NCBI GenBank assembly: GCA_002298915.1
Contig: DBML01000001.1
Coordinates: 1-64,000, forward strand
Reading direction: 5' to 3'
DNA from: Clostridium sp. UBA699
GTDB taxonomy: Bacteria > Bacillota > Clostridia > Clostridiales > Clostridiaceae
DNA: 64,000 nt
Shown here: positions 33,973 through 43,260 of the stretch, piece by piece
How the letters are laid out: each line of letters starts with the position of its first letter
Numbering within the stretch: position 1 is the stretch's first letter
The notes under the pieces: generated by a model
What the model was told of the DNA's origin: nothing
Seen by the model: the letters and a program-made list of their open reading frames with translations, nothing else
Databases searched by the model: none
Position numbers and translations under genes: made by a program

Positions 33973-35826
33973 ATGAACAGGATTTCTGATGACATATTGA
34001 GCAAGGTCGAAAAGCCGGCCAGATATACGGGCGGCGAGTTTAATTCATATATTAAAGACAAGAGCAAGGTACAGATAAGGTACGCATTCTGCTTCCCTGA
34101 CGTATACGAGGTAGGCATGTCCCACCTCGGGATGAAGATACTCTACTACATGCTTAACGAGAGGGAGGACACCTACTGCGAGAGGGTTTTCGCCCCTTGG
34201 CCGGACATGGAGAAGCTTATGAGGGAGAACGAAATACCGCTCTACGCGCTCGAGACGAAGGATCCGCTGGACCAGTTCGACTTCCTGGGCTTCACTCTCC
34301 AGTACGAGATGAGCTACACGAACATCCTGAACATGCTCGACATGGCGGGCCTCAAGGTCAGGGCATCTCAGAGGGCTGAGGAGGACCCCATCGTCATCTG
34401 CGGAGGCCCTTGCGCATATAACCCAGAGCCCCTTTACGACATCGCGGACTTGTTCGTAATCGGAGAAGGAGAAGAGGTTAGCTACGAGCTGCTGGACCTC
34501 TACAAACAGGTCAAGGCCGAAGGTAAGGGCAAGAAGGAATTCCTCAGGAAGGCAAGCGCGATCCAGGGGGTCTACGTGCCGAGCCTCTACGAAGTGGAGT
34601 ACAACGCGGACGGCACCATAAAAAGGTTCTTCCCAAGGGAGAACGGAGTCCCGGAAAAGATTACTAAGAGGATCATAAAGAACTTCAACGACGTCAAATA
34701 TCCGGATAGGATCATCGTCCCATACAACGAGATAGTTCACGACAGGGTGGTCGTCGAAACTTTCAGGGGCTGCACCAGGGGCTGCAGGTTCTGCCAGGCA
34801 GGCATGATCTACAGGCCTGTAAGGGAGAAATGCACCGCCAAGATTATAGAGAACACCGACAAGCTACTCAAGAGCACAGGCTATGAGGAGGTATCGCTGA
34901 CGTCGCTCAGCATCTGCGACTACTCCGACATCCAGAACCTGGTGTTCTCGATGGTGCAGAAATACGAGAAGGACAAGATCGGCGTGTCCCTGCCTTCACT
35001 GAGGATAGACTCCTTTTCCGTAGACCTCATAAAGCAGATACAGAAGGTCAGGAAGACGGGCCTCACATTCGCTCCGGAGGCAGGAACCCAGAGGATGAGG
35101 GATATCATAAACAAGGGAGTCACTGAGGAGAACCTCATTGAATCTGCCAGGAGCGCGTTCAGCTCCGGCTGGTCCACGATAAAGCTCTACTTCATGATCG
35201 GCCTTCCTTACGAAACCGACGAAGACATCGAAGGTATAGCCGACCTCGGCCAGAAGGTCGTGGGCGAATACTTCAAGGTCCCTAAGGAGGTCAGGAAGAA
35301 AGGTCTCAGGGTCAACCTTAGCACGGCAATATTCGTGCCAAAGCCTTTCACACCGTTCCAGTGGGAGCCTCAGATAAGGATGGAGGACGTGGAAGCCAAG
35401 ATAAAGGTCCTAAGGTCCGCGATAAAGAGCAAGGCCATATCCTACAGCTGGCATGAAACGCCGGTGAGCTACCTGGAGGCGGTCTTCGCAAGGGGAGACA
35501 GGAGGGTGTGCGACGTGCTTGTCAAAGCCTTCGAAAAGGGGGCGAAGTTCGACGGCTGGTCAGAGCACTTCAACTTCGAGATCTGGATGGAGGCCCTCAG
35601 GGAGAGCGGAGTCGACGGAGATTTCTACGCCCACAGGAAGAGGGAATACAGCGAAATCCTTCCTTGGGACTTCATAGACATTGGCGTTAACAAAGCTTAT
35701 TTAATAGAAGAGAACGAAAAGGCCAGGATGGCCGTCGTGACTCCGGACTGCAGGCTCGGCTGCACGAACTGCGGGGTCAACATCAACTTGAAGGGAGAGT
35801 GCTTCGAAGGTGCGGTATCTAATTAA
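33973..35826 (+). CDS. TIGR03960-type radical SAM protein
   Basis: A 617-residue protein with an N-terminal B12-binding-like part (ALETKDPLDQFDFLGFTLQYEMSYTN---ICGGPCAYNPEPL) and a radical SAM core with ETFRGCTRGCRFCQAGMIYRPVREK (CxxxCxxC, residues about 270-277). A C-terminal CRLGCTNCG adds a further cysteine cluster. The family always pairs with a DUF2344 protein, here overlapping at the stop; its substrate is not known to me, though the RNase G/ribosomal context hints at RNA or ribosome modification. AAAGGAGGTAC precedes ATG 33973; TGATAAAAT at 33930-33938 may be an extended -10. Confidence 0.9.
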   Translation: MNRISDDILSKVEKPARYTGGEFNSYIKDKSKVQIRYAFCFPDVYEVGMSHLGMKILYYMLNEREDTYCERVFAPWPDMEKLMRENEIPLYALETKDPLDQFDFLGFTLQYEMSYTNILNMLDMAGLKVRASQRAEEDPIVICGGPCAYNPEPLYDIADLFVIGEGEEVSYELLDLYKQVKAEGKGKKEFLRKASAIQGVYVPSLYEVEYNADGTIKRFFPRENGVPEKITKRIIKNFNDVKYPDRIIVPYNEIVHDRVVVETFRGCTRGCRFCQAGMIYRPVREKCTAKIIENTDKLLKSTGYEEVSLTSLSICDYSDIQNLVFSMVQKYEKDKIGVSLPSLRIDSFSVDLIKQIQKVRKTGLTFAPEAGTQRMRDIINKGVTEENLIESARSAFSSGWSTIKLYFMIGLPYETDEDIEGIADLGQKVVGEYFKVPKEVRKKGLRVNLSTAIFVPKPFTPFQWEPQIRMEDVEAKIKVLRSAIKSKAISYSWHETPVSYLEAVFARGDRRVCDVLVKAFEKGAKFDGWSEHFNFEIWMEALRESGVDGDFYAHRKREYSEILPWDFIDIGVNKAYLIEENEKARMAVVTPDCRLGCTNCGVNINLKGECFEGAVSN

Positions 35827-36517
35827 GTTTACAAAGGAAAGCGAAATCAAATTCGTCGGCCACCTAGACCTCATGAGGACGATCCAGAGGATGATGAAGA
35901 GGTCGGGTCTGCCTGTGGAATACTCCCAGGGCTTCAACCCGCACATCAACCTTTCAATAGCCCAGCCCCTTTCAGTAGGCGTTTACTCAGGAGGGGACTA
36001 CTTCGATGCCCCGCTCATGGAGGACATAGACGAGGATGCAGTAAAGGCTGCCCTCAACAGCGTTGCCCCTCCCGGCATAAAGATACTTGAGGTGTCGAAG
36101 ATAAAGGACGAGCCTAACAAGAAGGTGTTCAAGTCCATGGCAGCGATAGACGCGGCAAGCTACAGGATCAGGATGAGGTACACTGACGCGGGTCAGCTCG
36201 AAAAGGAGATGGACGCACTGCTTAAAAAGAATGACTGGACGATTCTAAAGAAAAGCAAGAGCGGCGAAAAGGAGGTCGACATCAAGCCGATGGTCAGGAA
36301 CATCGACTACAGGATAACCGACAACTTCCTCATATTAGAGGCGACCGTCAACTGCGGGAGCAAGGAGAACCTTTCTCCTGAGCTGCTTTCAGAGCTTGTC
36401 AGGGTAAACACATCGAATGTGGATGAGGATGCCTTCGTGGACATCAGGAGGAACGAGATGTACGCAGACGTGAAGGGGAAGCTCATTCCGCTTTACAAAT
36501 ATATCAAAACTGTTTAA
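35810..36517 (+). CDS. DUF2344 (TIGR03936) protein
   Basis: A 235-residue protein beginning at GTG 35810, 17 bases inside the radical SAM gene, so it is translationally coupled. Pattern MRYLIKFTKESEIKFVGHLDLMRTIQRMMKRSGLPVEYSQGFNPHINLSIAQPLSVGVYSGGDYFD is the DUF2344 N-terminus. In some bacteria the two genes are fused, so they very likely form one enzyme system. rng follows at once, a conserved order in Clostridia. Confidence 0.92.
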   Translation: MRYLIKFTKESEIKFVGHLDLMRTIQRMMKRSGLPVEYSQGFNPHINLSIAQPLSVGVYSGGDYFDAPLMEDIDEDAVKAALNSVAPPGIKILEVSKIKDEPNKKVFKSMAAIDAASYRIRMRYTDAGQLEKEMDALLKKNDWTILKKSKSGEKEVDIKPMVRNIDYRITDNFLILEATVNCGSKENLSPELLSELVRVNTSNVDEDAFVDIRRNEMYADVKGKLIPLYKYIKTV

Positions 36518-36521
36518 TGGG

Positions 36522-37970
36522 GTGAGGTCGCTGAAAGAGATTTTTATAGAGAGGCAGGAGGGTATCCTCAGGATCGCCATCAAGGAAAATTCAAAGCTCA
36601 GGGAGTGCTTCATAGAGGAAGAGAGCGACGAGGTGTTCGCAGGTCAGATATACAAGGGCATCGTAAAGAACATCGTGCCAGCAATCAAAAGCGCCTTCGT
36701 CGACATAGGGCTGAAGAAGAACGCATACATGTACCTGGACACGAAGTTCAAGAACATGGGCACGAAGAAAGGCGACGAGGTCCTGGTGGAGGTTGTGAAG
36801 GAGGAGATTGGCAGCAAGGGCGCCAAGGTAACAAACGCCCTAAGCCTGCCGGGCAGGTACTCCGTGCTCCAGACACTCACCAGGGAGCTCACCTTTTCAA
36901 GGAAGATTGAAAACCCGGAGTTCAAGGAAGCCGTCAGCAGGGGCATCGTGAAGCCAAGGGACGTGGGCGTAATGATCAGGACGAACGCCGTCAATGTGGG
37001 GATCGACGTGCTGAACGAGGAGATATGCAGGCTGAACGCCAAGTACCGCGAGCTTGTTAAGAAGGCGGAATTCTCCAACAAGCCAGGGCTCATATTCGAC
37101 TACGGCGGCATCCTCGGAAGGGTGCTCAGGGACAAGGTGGACGAGGACACCTCCCGCATCTACGTTGACAGCAGGGAGGACTACGAATACATCGGAAGCT
37201 TCCTCGCAGAAAACACCGACGTAAGGGCCGAAAGGGTGTACCACGAGGACGAGAGGACACTTCTCGACTACTACGGCATCGAGAAGGAGATTATGGGGCT
37301 CAGGCACCGCAAGGTTTATCTCAGCTGCGGCGGCCACATAGTCATCGACAGGACGGAGGCAATGTACGTTATCGACGTCAACTCGGGCAAGAATGTCAAG
37401 GGGACCTCCATCGAAAAGACGGTACACCAGACCAACGTGCAGGCTGCTGCAGAGATAGCAAGGCAGATAAGGCTCAGGAACCTGAGCGGCATCATTGTCG
37501 TGGACTTCATCGACATGGACAACAGCCAGCACAGGCAGGAAGTCCTGGACACGCTAAGCAGCGGCTTCGCCGGAGACAAGAGCAAGACCACCGTATACGG
37601 TTTTACCGAGCTTAACCTTGTGCAGATAGCCAGGAGGAGGACGGGAAAACCGATTAGCGACTACATCGAGGAGCCCTGCGGCCAGTGCTCCGGCAGCGGC
37701 AGCAGGCTAAAGTTCTCCTATATCTGCCTGCTCATGAGGAACGAGCTCCTGAGGATAAGCGGCCAGAGGGACTTGGGCCACATCCACATAACTGTCAGCG
37801 GAATGTACGAGAAGGACATAAGGGGAGACATGCTGGGCTTTGTCAGGAGCATAGGGGCCCTTGACAAAAAGGTGTACCTGACGGTGTCAAAGTCAGAAGG
37901 CTTCAAGGTCGAGCCGCTTATATTCGACAGCCAGGTGCAGAGTCTGGAGCAATTCAGGGTTTTCGGATAA
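36522..37970 (+). CDS. rng: Ribonuclease G/E family endoribonuclease
   Basis: A 482-residue protein. An N-terminal S1 RNA-binding domain (EVFAGQIYKGIVKNIVPAIKSAFVDIGLKKNAYMYL) is followed by the catalytic domain with metal-binding aspartates in YVIDVNSGKNVKG and IIVVDFIDMDN, and a zinc-link CGQC (EEPCGQCSGSG). Length matches RNase G, with no long C-terminal scaffold. It processes rRNA and decays mRNA. GTG 36522 gives MRSLKEIF; a CTG at 36531 sits nearer the GGGGTGAGG site, so the exact start is uncertain. Confidence 0.92.
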   Translation: MRSLKEIFIERQEGILRIAIKENSKLRECFIEEESDEVFAGQIYKGIVKNIVPAIKSAFVDIGLKKNAYMYLDTKFKNMGTKKGDEVLVEVVKEEIGSKGAKVTNALSLPGRYSVLQTLTRELTFSRKIENPEFKEAVSRGIVKPRDVGVMIRTNAVNVGIDVLNEEICRLNAKYRELVKKAEFSNKPGLIFDYGGILGRVLRDKVDEDTSRIYVDSREDYEYIGSFLAENTDVRAERVYHEDERTLLDYYGIEKEIMGLRHRKVYLSCGGHIVIDRTEAMYVIDVNSGKNVKGTSIEKTVHQTNVQAAAEIARQIRLRNLSGIIVVDFIDMDNSQHRQEVLDTLSSGFAGDKSKTTVYGFTELNLVQIARRRTGKPISDYIEEPCGQCSGSGSRLKFSYICLLMRNELLRISGQRDLGHIHITVSGMYEKDIRGDMLGFVRSIGALDKKVYLTVSKSEGFKVEPLIFDSQVQSLEQFRVFG

Positions 37971-37977
37971 TTTCCTG

Positions 37978-38006
37978 TTTACAAAGAAAATGCTATGTGT
38001 TACAAT
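37978..38006 (+). promoter_or_regulatory. SigA promoter of the rplU operon
   Basis: TTTACA at 37978-37983 and TACAAT at 38001-38006, 17-base spacer. Confidence 0.75.
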
Positions 38007-38011
38007 GTCAT

Positions 38012-38095
38012 TTGTAGACCGCTCAAGCTGGGTTTTTTGCAAACATGACTATTGTCGTGTACCCAATATGGCGAGATCCTAATAGAGGAGGTGTA
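38012..38095 (+). promoter_or_regulatory. Possible L21 mRNA leader
   Basis: About 85 bases between promoter and rplU with self-complementary parts, including TGGGT/ACCCA around 38033-38068. Firmicutes often carry an autoregulatory L21 leader here. I see the position and pairing only, not a convincing consensus match. Confidence 0.35.
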
Positions 38096-38099
38096 TTTA

Positions 38100-38414
38100 A
38101 TGTACGCAGTATTAGTTACTGGTGGAAAGCAGTACAAGGTTTCAGAGGGAGACGTTCTATACGTTGAAAAACTGAACGCCGAGGTTGATTCAACTGTTGA
38201 TTTCGACAACATACTTATGGTTAGCAAAGAAGACGGTGAATTGGTAGTAGGAAAGCCTGTTGTAGAAGGCGCAAACGTAAGCGCTAAAGTTCTTGCTCAG
38301 GGAAAAGCTAAGAAGATTCTTGTCTTCAAGTATAAGAGAAAGAAAGACTACAGAAAAAGACAGGGCCACAGACAGCCTTTCACAAAGATACAGATCGAAA
38401 AAATCAACGCATAA
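38100..38414 (+). CDS. rplU: Ribosomal protein bL21
   Basis: A 104-residue large-subunit protein: MYAVLVTGGKQYKVSEGDVLYVEKLNAE---FDNILMVSKEDG---GKPVVEGANVSAKVLAQGKAKKILVFKYKRKKDYRKRQGHRQPFTKIQIEKI. It binds 23S rRNA. The start at 38100 has AGAGGAGGTG. Codon use shifts to A/T-ending codons as expected of a highly expressed gene. It heads the rplU-prp-rpmA operon. Confidence 0.97.
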   Translation: MYAVLVTGGKQYKVSEGDVLYVEKLNAEVDSTVDFDNILMVSKEDGELVVGKPVVEGANVSAKVLAQGKAKKILVFKYKRKKDYRKRQGHRQPFTKIQIEKINA

Positions 38415-38416
38415 TA

Positions 38417-38743
38417 ATGGTTGAGGTTTTATTTACAAGGGACTCTGGCAAACTGGTTTCATTCAGGGCCAGCGGTCATGCCGGATCGGTTGATGACGGG
38501 TATGACATGGTATGCAGTGCGATTTCGGCTTCTTCCATAATGATAGCGAACGGGATCACAGAGGTGCTTAACCTGAAGCCATCCATCACCGTAGAGGATG
38601 GGTTTCTGCATATGGACCTGCGCGGCCTAGCTCCCGAGGATATCGAAAAGAGCCAGGTGCTGATGGAAACGCTGCTGCTGGGAGTCAAATCAATTGAACA
38701 GAATTACGGTGAATATATCAAGGTTAAGATTAAGGAGGTGTAG
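38417..38743 (+). CDS. prp: Ribosomal-processing cysteine protease Prp
   Basis: A 108-residue protease of the YsxB family between rplU and rpmA. Catalytic His21 (ASGHAG) and Cys33 (DMVCSAISA) are present. Prp removes the N-terminal extension of bL27, and the L27 encoded next door has that extension (cleavage motif NLQLFA before H). It starts two bases after rplU. This gene order is diagnostic. Confidence 0.95.
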   Translation: MVEVLFTRDSGKLVSFRASGHAGSVDDGYDMVCSAISASSIMIANGITEVLNLKPSITVEDGFLHMDLRGLAPEDIEKSQVLMETLLLGVKSIEQNYGEYIKVKIKEV

Positions 38744-38746
38744 TAT

Positions 38747-39061
38747 ATGTTGCTAATGAACCTTCAGTTATTTGCTCACAAAAAAGGAGTAGGTAGCTCA
38801 AGAAACGGTAGAGACAGTGAATCAAAGAGACTCGGCACTAAGTGTGCAGACGGCCAGTTCGTTTTGGCTGGAAACATCTTAGTAAGACAGAGAGGAACTA
38901 AGATTCACCCAGGAACAAACGTAGGTAGAGGATCAGATGACACTCTGTTTGCAACTATAGATGGTGTTGTCAGATACGAAAGACTCGGAAGAGACAAGAA
39001 AAAAGCAAGCGTATATCCTTTAGATATTGAAATAATAGAAGAAGTTGTAGCTGCTGAATAG
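38747..39061 (+). CDS. rpmA: Ribosomal protein bL27 with Prp-cleaved extension
   Basis: A 104-residue protein. Residues 1-10 (MLLMNLQLFA) are the Firmicutes-type extension removed by Prp; mature L27 starts HKKGVGSSRNGRDSESKRLG, whose N-terminus reaches the peptidyl transferase centre. AAGGAGG lies 8 bases before ATG 38747. A terminator follows. Confidence 0.97.
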   Translation: MLLMNLQLFAHKKGVGSSRNGRDSESKRLGTKCADGQFVLAGNILVRQRGTKIHPGTNVGRGSDDTLFATIDGVVRYERLGRDKKKASVYPLDIEIIEEVVAAE

Positions 39062-39070
39062 TCACTTGTT

Positions 39071-39097
39071 AGGCACCCTTGTTTGGGTGCCTTTTTT
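39071..39097 (+). terminator. Intrinsic terminator after rpmA
   Basis: AGGCACCC-TTGTTT-GGGTGCCT followed by TTTTT. Confidence 0.92.
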
Positions 39098-39127
39098 AAA
39101 ATCGGAAAGAAAGAGGAGTGAATGTTA

Positions 39128-40402
39128 ATGTTTATAGATACTGCCAAAATATTTATAAAATCCGGAGACGGAGGAGACGGCGCGATATCCTTCAGAAGAG
39201 AAAAATACGTTCCCCTTGGCGGCCCTGACGGAGGCGACGGAGGACACGGCGGCGACGTCATTATTGAGGTGGATCCAAACATGACGACATTGCTGGACTT
39301 CACCTACAAGAGAAAGTACAAGGCTGAAAGAGGAACGAACGGAGCCGGCTCAAAATGCTACGGCAAAGCCGGAGAAGACATGATAATCAAGGTGCCTATG
39401 GGCACGGTGGTCAGGGACTGGGAAAGCAACAAGATAATGGCCGACCTGTCACACCCTGCAGACAAATTCGTTGTTGCAAGGGGCGGAAAAGGCGGCAAGG
39501 GAAACGTGAAGTTCTGCACGCCGACAAGGCAGGCGCCAGACTTTGCAGAGCCTGGGATGCCGGGCGAGGAGAGATGGATAAAGCTTGAGCTCAAGCTTCT
39601 TGCAGACGTGGGCCTGGTAGGCTTCCCTAACGTTGGAAAGTCGACGCTGCTCTCGGTAGTGTCAAAAGCGAGGCCGAAGATAGCTAACTACCACTTCACA
39701 ACGCTGAGCCCTAACCTGGGCGTGGTTGCCGTGCCTGGGATGAACAGCTTCGTCATGGCAGACATACCGGGAATAATCGAAGGTGCTGCGGAAGGCGTTG
39801 GCCTGGGACTGGAGTTCCTTAGGCACATAGAGAGGACGAGGGTGCTTATACACGTCGTCGACATATCGGGAATAGAAGACAGAGATCCATACGAGGATTT
39901 TTTGAAGATAAATGAAGAACTCAAGAAATACAGCGTCAAGCTCTGGGACAGGCCGATGATAGTGGCTGCAAACAAGGCTGACATGTTGGAGGACGAGAGC
40001 GTTTACGAGGAGTTCAAGAAGAAGGTCAACGCACTCGGCTACGACAAGGTGTTCAAGATCTCGGCTGCGACAAGCCAGGGAGTTGAAGAGCTCATGAAGG
40101 AAGCGGGAAGGCTCCTTTCAACGATCCCTGTAACTGAGATAGAGATTTCCGAAGAGGAGAAATTCATCCCTGAGGAGAAGAGGTTCACCTACGCCATCAG
40201 GAAAGAGGGCAACACCTACTACGTTGAGGGAAGCTTCGTAGACAGGCTTCTTGCCAGCGTAAACGTGAACGACCCTAACGAGCTCAGGTACTTCCACAAG
40301 GTCCTCAAGAACAAAGGCGTATTCGACGAGCTTAAGGAAATGGGAATCCAGGATGGCGACTTCGTGAACCTGAACGGATTCGAATTCGAGTACCTAGTAT
40401 AG
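39128..40402 (+). CDS. obgE: GTPase Obg
   Basis: A 424-residue GTPase for 50S ribosome assembly and stress control. The glycine-rich Obg fold (IKSGDGGDGAISFRREKYVPLGGPDGGDGGHGG) is followed by the G domain (GFPNVGKSTLLS, DIPGIIEGA, ANKADM, ISAATSQG) and a C-terminal OCT domain (RFTYAIRKEGNTYYVEG). ATG 39128 is 9 bases from GAGGAG; the ATG two codons earlier is too close. Confidence 0.97.
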   Translation: MFIDTAKIFIKSGDGGDGAISFRREKYVPLGGPDGGDGGHGGDVIIEVDPNMTTLLDFTYKRKYKAERGTNGAGSKCYGKAGEDMIIKVPMGTVVRDWESNKIMADLSHPADKFVVARGGKGGKGNVKFCTPTRQAPDFAEPGMPGEERWIKLELKLLADVGLVGFPNVGKSTLLSVVSKARPKIANYHFTTLSPNLGVVAVPGMNSFVMADIPGIIEGAAEGVGLGLEFLRHIERTRVLIHVVDISGIEDRDPYEDFLKINEELKKYSVKLWDRPMIVAANKADMLEDESVYEEFKKKVNALGYDKVFKISAATSQGVEELMKEAGRLLSTIPVTEIEISEEEKFIPEEKRFTYAIRKEGNTYYVEGSFVDRLLASVNVNDPNELRYFHKVLKNKGVFDELKEMGIQDGDFVNLNGFEFEYLV

Positions 40403-40420
40403 TATAATGGAGGAGAGCAT

Positions 40421-40714
40421 ATGAACAGCAAACAGAGAAGTTATCTCAGGTCGATTGCCAACACGATGAGCCCGATATTCAACATTGGCAAGGAAGGCAT
40501 AACCGACGCGTTCCTGAAGCAGGTAAGCGATGCCCTGGAGGCGAGGGAGCTCATAAAGATATCGGTCCTCAACACGAGCGGCTACACAGCAAGGGAGGCA
40601 TCCGACGAGCTTTGCGAGAGCCTTGGCTGCGAAGGGGTGCAGGCCATAGGAAGCAAGATCGTCATATACAGAAGGTCTGAAAAGAATCCAAAGATTGAAC
40701 TGCCAAACGCATAA
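40421..40714 (+). CDS. yhbY: YhbY/CRM-domain RNA-binding protein
   Basis: A 97-residue CRM-domain protein: LRSIANTMSPIFNIGKEGITDAFLKQVSDALEARELIKISVLNTSG---LGCEGVQAIGSKIVIYRRS, including the GxxG-type loop. It associates with pre-50S particles. ATGGAGGAG lies before ATG 40421, 18 bases after obgE. Standard obg-yhbY-nadD order. Confidence 0.93.
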   Translation: MNSKQRSYLRSIANTMSPIFNIGKEGITDAFLKQVSDALEARELIKISVLNTSGYTAREASDELCESLGCEGVQAIGSKIVIYRRSEKNPKIELPNA

Positions 40715-40732
40715 CAAAGAAGGTGTTCATAG

Positions 40733-41329
40733 ATGGCGAAGAAAGCTATTTTCGGAGGGACCTTTGATCCCATCCACATAGCGCACCTCCACGTGGCTCA
40801 CAAAGCCAAGGAGGACCTGGGGCTGGATGCTGTCATATTCATGCCCAGCGCAAACCCGCCCCACAAGCAGGGGAAGAAGGTCACGGACCCTTACCTGCGC
40901 TACGAGATGGTCAAGATGGCCATCAGGGGCGAGGAGGGCTTCCAGATAAGCGACTACGAGCTAAACAGCAGCGGACTCAGTTATACCTACAAGACGCTTC
41001 AGCACTTCAACGGGCTGGAGCCTGACACCGAGTGGCATTTCATTGCAGGTCTTGACAGCCTGGCTGACGTCCACATATGGCAGAATCCGGATGAAATATT
41101 TGAATTATGCCGTTTTGTCGTATATAATAGGACTGGATACGGAATTAACGAAATGAAGGAAAACAAGTACTTCAGGAAGTCAGTCATCCTTGAAATGCCG
41201 ATACTGGACATATCGTCGACCCGGATTAGGGAAGACATAAGGGCGGGCAGGGACGTAAGCAGCCTTCTGCCGGCTCCCGTTGACAGCTTCATCAGGGAAC
41301 TGGACATCTACAGGCAGGGCAACAGCTAG
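40733..41329 (+). CDS. nadD: Nicotinate-nucleotide adenylyltransferase
   Basis: A 198-residue enzyme making deamido-NAD from nicotinate mononucleotide and ATP. Nucleotidyltransferase motif GGTFDPIHIAHLHVA (HxxH), then MPSANPPHKQG, FIAGLDSLADVHIWQNPDEI and the ISSTRIREDIRAG motif. GAAGGTG precedes ATG 40733. Length is normal. Confidence 0.95.
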   Translation: MAKKAIFGGTFDPIHIAHLHVAHKAKEDLGLDAVIFMPSANPPHKQGKKVTDPYLRYEMVKMAIRGEEGFQISDYELNSSGLSYTYKTLQHFNGLEPDTEWHFIAGLDSLADVHIWQNPDEIFELCRFVVYNRTGYGINEMKENKYFRKSVILEMPILDISSTRIREDIRAGRDVSSLLPAPVDSFIRELDIYRQGNS

Positions 41330-41351
41330 TATTTTTTAGGAGGCAAGGCGT

Positions 41352-41924
41352 ATGTGGAGCCAGGAAAAGATAGTTGAATATCTAAAGAACAACCTAAGAT
41401 ACAAGCGATTTGAGCATTCCCTAAGCGTAAGGGACACTGCGGTGGAAATAGCAAGGTTCTACCGTGCAGACGAGGAGAAGGCCAGGCTTGCAGGACTCGT
41501 GCACGACTGCGCAAAGGACAAGAGCGGGGAAGAGCTTCTCGGCATAGTCTCGGGCGCCGGGCACAGCATAGACGAGGTTTGTCTGGACAGCCCCAAGCTC
41601 CTGCACGGCGTGGCCGGAGCAATAATCGCGAGGGAAGTCATGGGCATAGAGGATGAAGAGGTCCTCAATGCCGTTACATACCACACCACCGGAAGGAAGG
41701 GCATGAGCATTCTGGAAAAGATCATATACATTGCCGACTACGTGGAGCCCCTGAGGGAATTCCCCGGGGTGGACAAGATGAGGAGAGACGTCTATTCGAA
41801 TCTCGACGAGGCCATGATATATGCTTTTGATTCGACGATAAAATATGTGATCGAGCGCGGTCAGATGATACACCCTTATTCTGTAGAGGGAAGAAACCAC
41901 GTGATCATGGAAAGCCGAAGGTGA
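41352..41924 (+). CDS. yqeK: YqeK HD-domain diadenosine tetraphosphatase
   Basis: A 190-residue HD hydrolase. Metal ligands are in RFEHSLSVRDTAVEIA (His), LAGLVHDCAKDK (HD), HGVAGAIIARE and AVTYHTTGRKGMSILEKIIYIADYVEP. The family symmetrically cleaves Ap4A. AGGAGGCAAGGCG precedes ATG 41352. It is in the usual place after nadD, and its stop lies inside the possible start of the LCP gene. Confidence 0.93.
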   Translation: MWSQEKIVEYLKNNLRYKRFEHSLSVRDTAVEIARFYRADEEKARLAGLVHDCAKDKSGEELLGIVSGAGHSIDEVCLDSPKLLHGVAGAIIAREVMGIEDEEVLNAVTYHTTGRKGMSILEKIIYIADYVEPLREFPGVDKMRRDVYSNLDEAMIYAFDSTIKYVIERGQMIHPYSVEGRNHVIMESRR

Positions 41925-41929
41925 TTAAT

Positions 41930-43219
41930 TTGGACAAGAGACCACAGCAGGAAACAATGAATAACAAAGCGAGAAGGAAAAAGAAAAAAAGGTTCAGGCC
42001 TTTAATAATCCTTTCATCGTTGCTTGCGCTAGCTCTCTGCCTTACCGCTCTTGGATACACTTACCTCATGAAGCTTAACCAGCCTGCAGAGACGGGAACG
42101 GGCAGCGACGTAACGAGCGCTGTCAAGGCTGACGGGATAGTCAACATCCTGGTGTCCGGAGTGGACATAGGGGATCCGAAAGCCAACCTGAGCGATGACC
42201 AGAAAAGGACAGACACGATCATCCTCGTAAACTACAACCCGAAGACAGGCGCGCTGAACCTTGTATCGATACCTAGGGATACCCTGATCAAGATCAAGGG
42301 GCACAACCAGAAGATAAACGCCTCCAACGTGCTGGGAGGGGATGGTTACCTCACAAAGGCCGTCGAGGACCTGCTGGATATAGACGTCAACTACACTGCC
42401 AGGATAAACTACGAGGGCTTCAGGAAGCTCATAGATGCAATCGGCGGAGTGGACATGTACATCACCAGGAACATGTACTACGACGATGCGAGCCAGAACC
42501 TTCACATATACTTCAAGAAGGGCACGACAGTCCATCTGGACGGGGACAAGGCCGAGGAGTTCTTCAGGTGGCGCGAGAACAACGACGGCACCGGGCTTGC
42601 TGACGGAGACATCGGAAGGATAAACAACCAGCACCTTTTCATCCAAAAGGTCATAGAGAAGGTCAAGACGCCGGCGATACTGGCAAGAATACCTTCTATA
42701 ATGAGCATAGTTCCCCAGTACGTGTCGACCTCGATGAAGCCTGAGGAGATGCTGAAGTACGCTGTCACGTTCGCCAACCTGGACAAGTCCAAGATCGCAA
42801 TGTCGACGCTCAAGGGGACCACTCCGATGATAGGCGGGGTTTCCTACTTCGTATACGACGAGAAGCAAAACGCCGAGCTCCTTGCTTCAATCAAGGGCAC
42901 GGGCAGCGGAAGCGCGGATGCAGCTGAGCTCGACAAATCAGCCGTGAAGATAGAGGTGCTCAATGGCACCACAAGGACAGGCCTTGCTGCAAATTACGCT
43001 GCAAAGCTCAAGGAAAGCGGCTTCACCAGCAGCATAAGCACCGGCAACGGAACGAAGTCTGCCAAGTCGAAAATCATACTGTACGGGGTGGACGAATCTC
43101 TGGTTTCGCAGATAAAAAAGGAATTTGCCATACAAAATGTTGAAACACATGACCAAAAGACTGGGAATTTTGATATAATAGTATTGCTTGGCGATGACTA
43201 CAGCTCATCAAGCCAATAA
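41930..43219 (+). CDS. LCP (LytR-CpsA-Psr) family protein with LytR_C domain
   Basis: A 429-residue membrane protein: basic N-terminus (RRKKKKRFR), a membrane segment at residues about 23-43, the LCP domain (VNILVSGVDIGD---RTDTIILVNYNPKTGALNLVSIPRDTLIKIKGHNQKINAS) with catalytic arginines, and a C-terminal LytR_C domain (VKIEVLNGTTRTGLAANYAAKL). LCP enzymes transfer secondary wall polymers to peptidoglycan. TTG 41930 follows AAGGTGA; GTG 41921, overlapping the yqeK stop, is an alternative start. TGATATAAT near 43169-43177 is a possible promoter for ridA. Confidence 0.9.
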   Translation: MDKRPQQETMNNKARRKKKKRFRPLIILSSLLALALCLTALGYTYLMKLNQPAETGTGSDVTSAVKADGIVNILVSGVDIGDPKANLSDDQKRTDTIILVNYNPKTGALNLVSIPRDTLIKIKGHNQKINASNVLGGDGYLTKAVEDLLDIDVNYTARINYEGFRKLIDAIGGVDMYITRNMYYDDASQNLHIYFKKGTTVHLDGDKAEEFFRWRENNDGTGLADGDIGRINNQHLFIQKVIEKVKTPAILARIPSIMSIVPQYVSTSMKPEEMLKYAVTFANLDKSKIAMSTLKGTTPMIGGVSYFVYDEKQNAELLASIKGTGSGSADAAELDKSAVKIEVLNGTTRTGLAANYAAKLKESGFTSSISTGNGTKSAKSKIILYGVDESLVSQIKKEFAIQNVETHDQKTGNFDIIVLLGDDYSSSSQ

Positions 43220-43260
43220 AATAAAAAAATATGTACAATGTTTTAGGAGGGTTTTTTAAC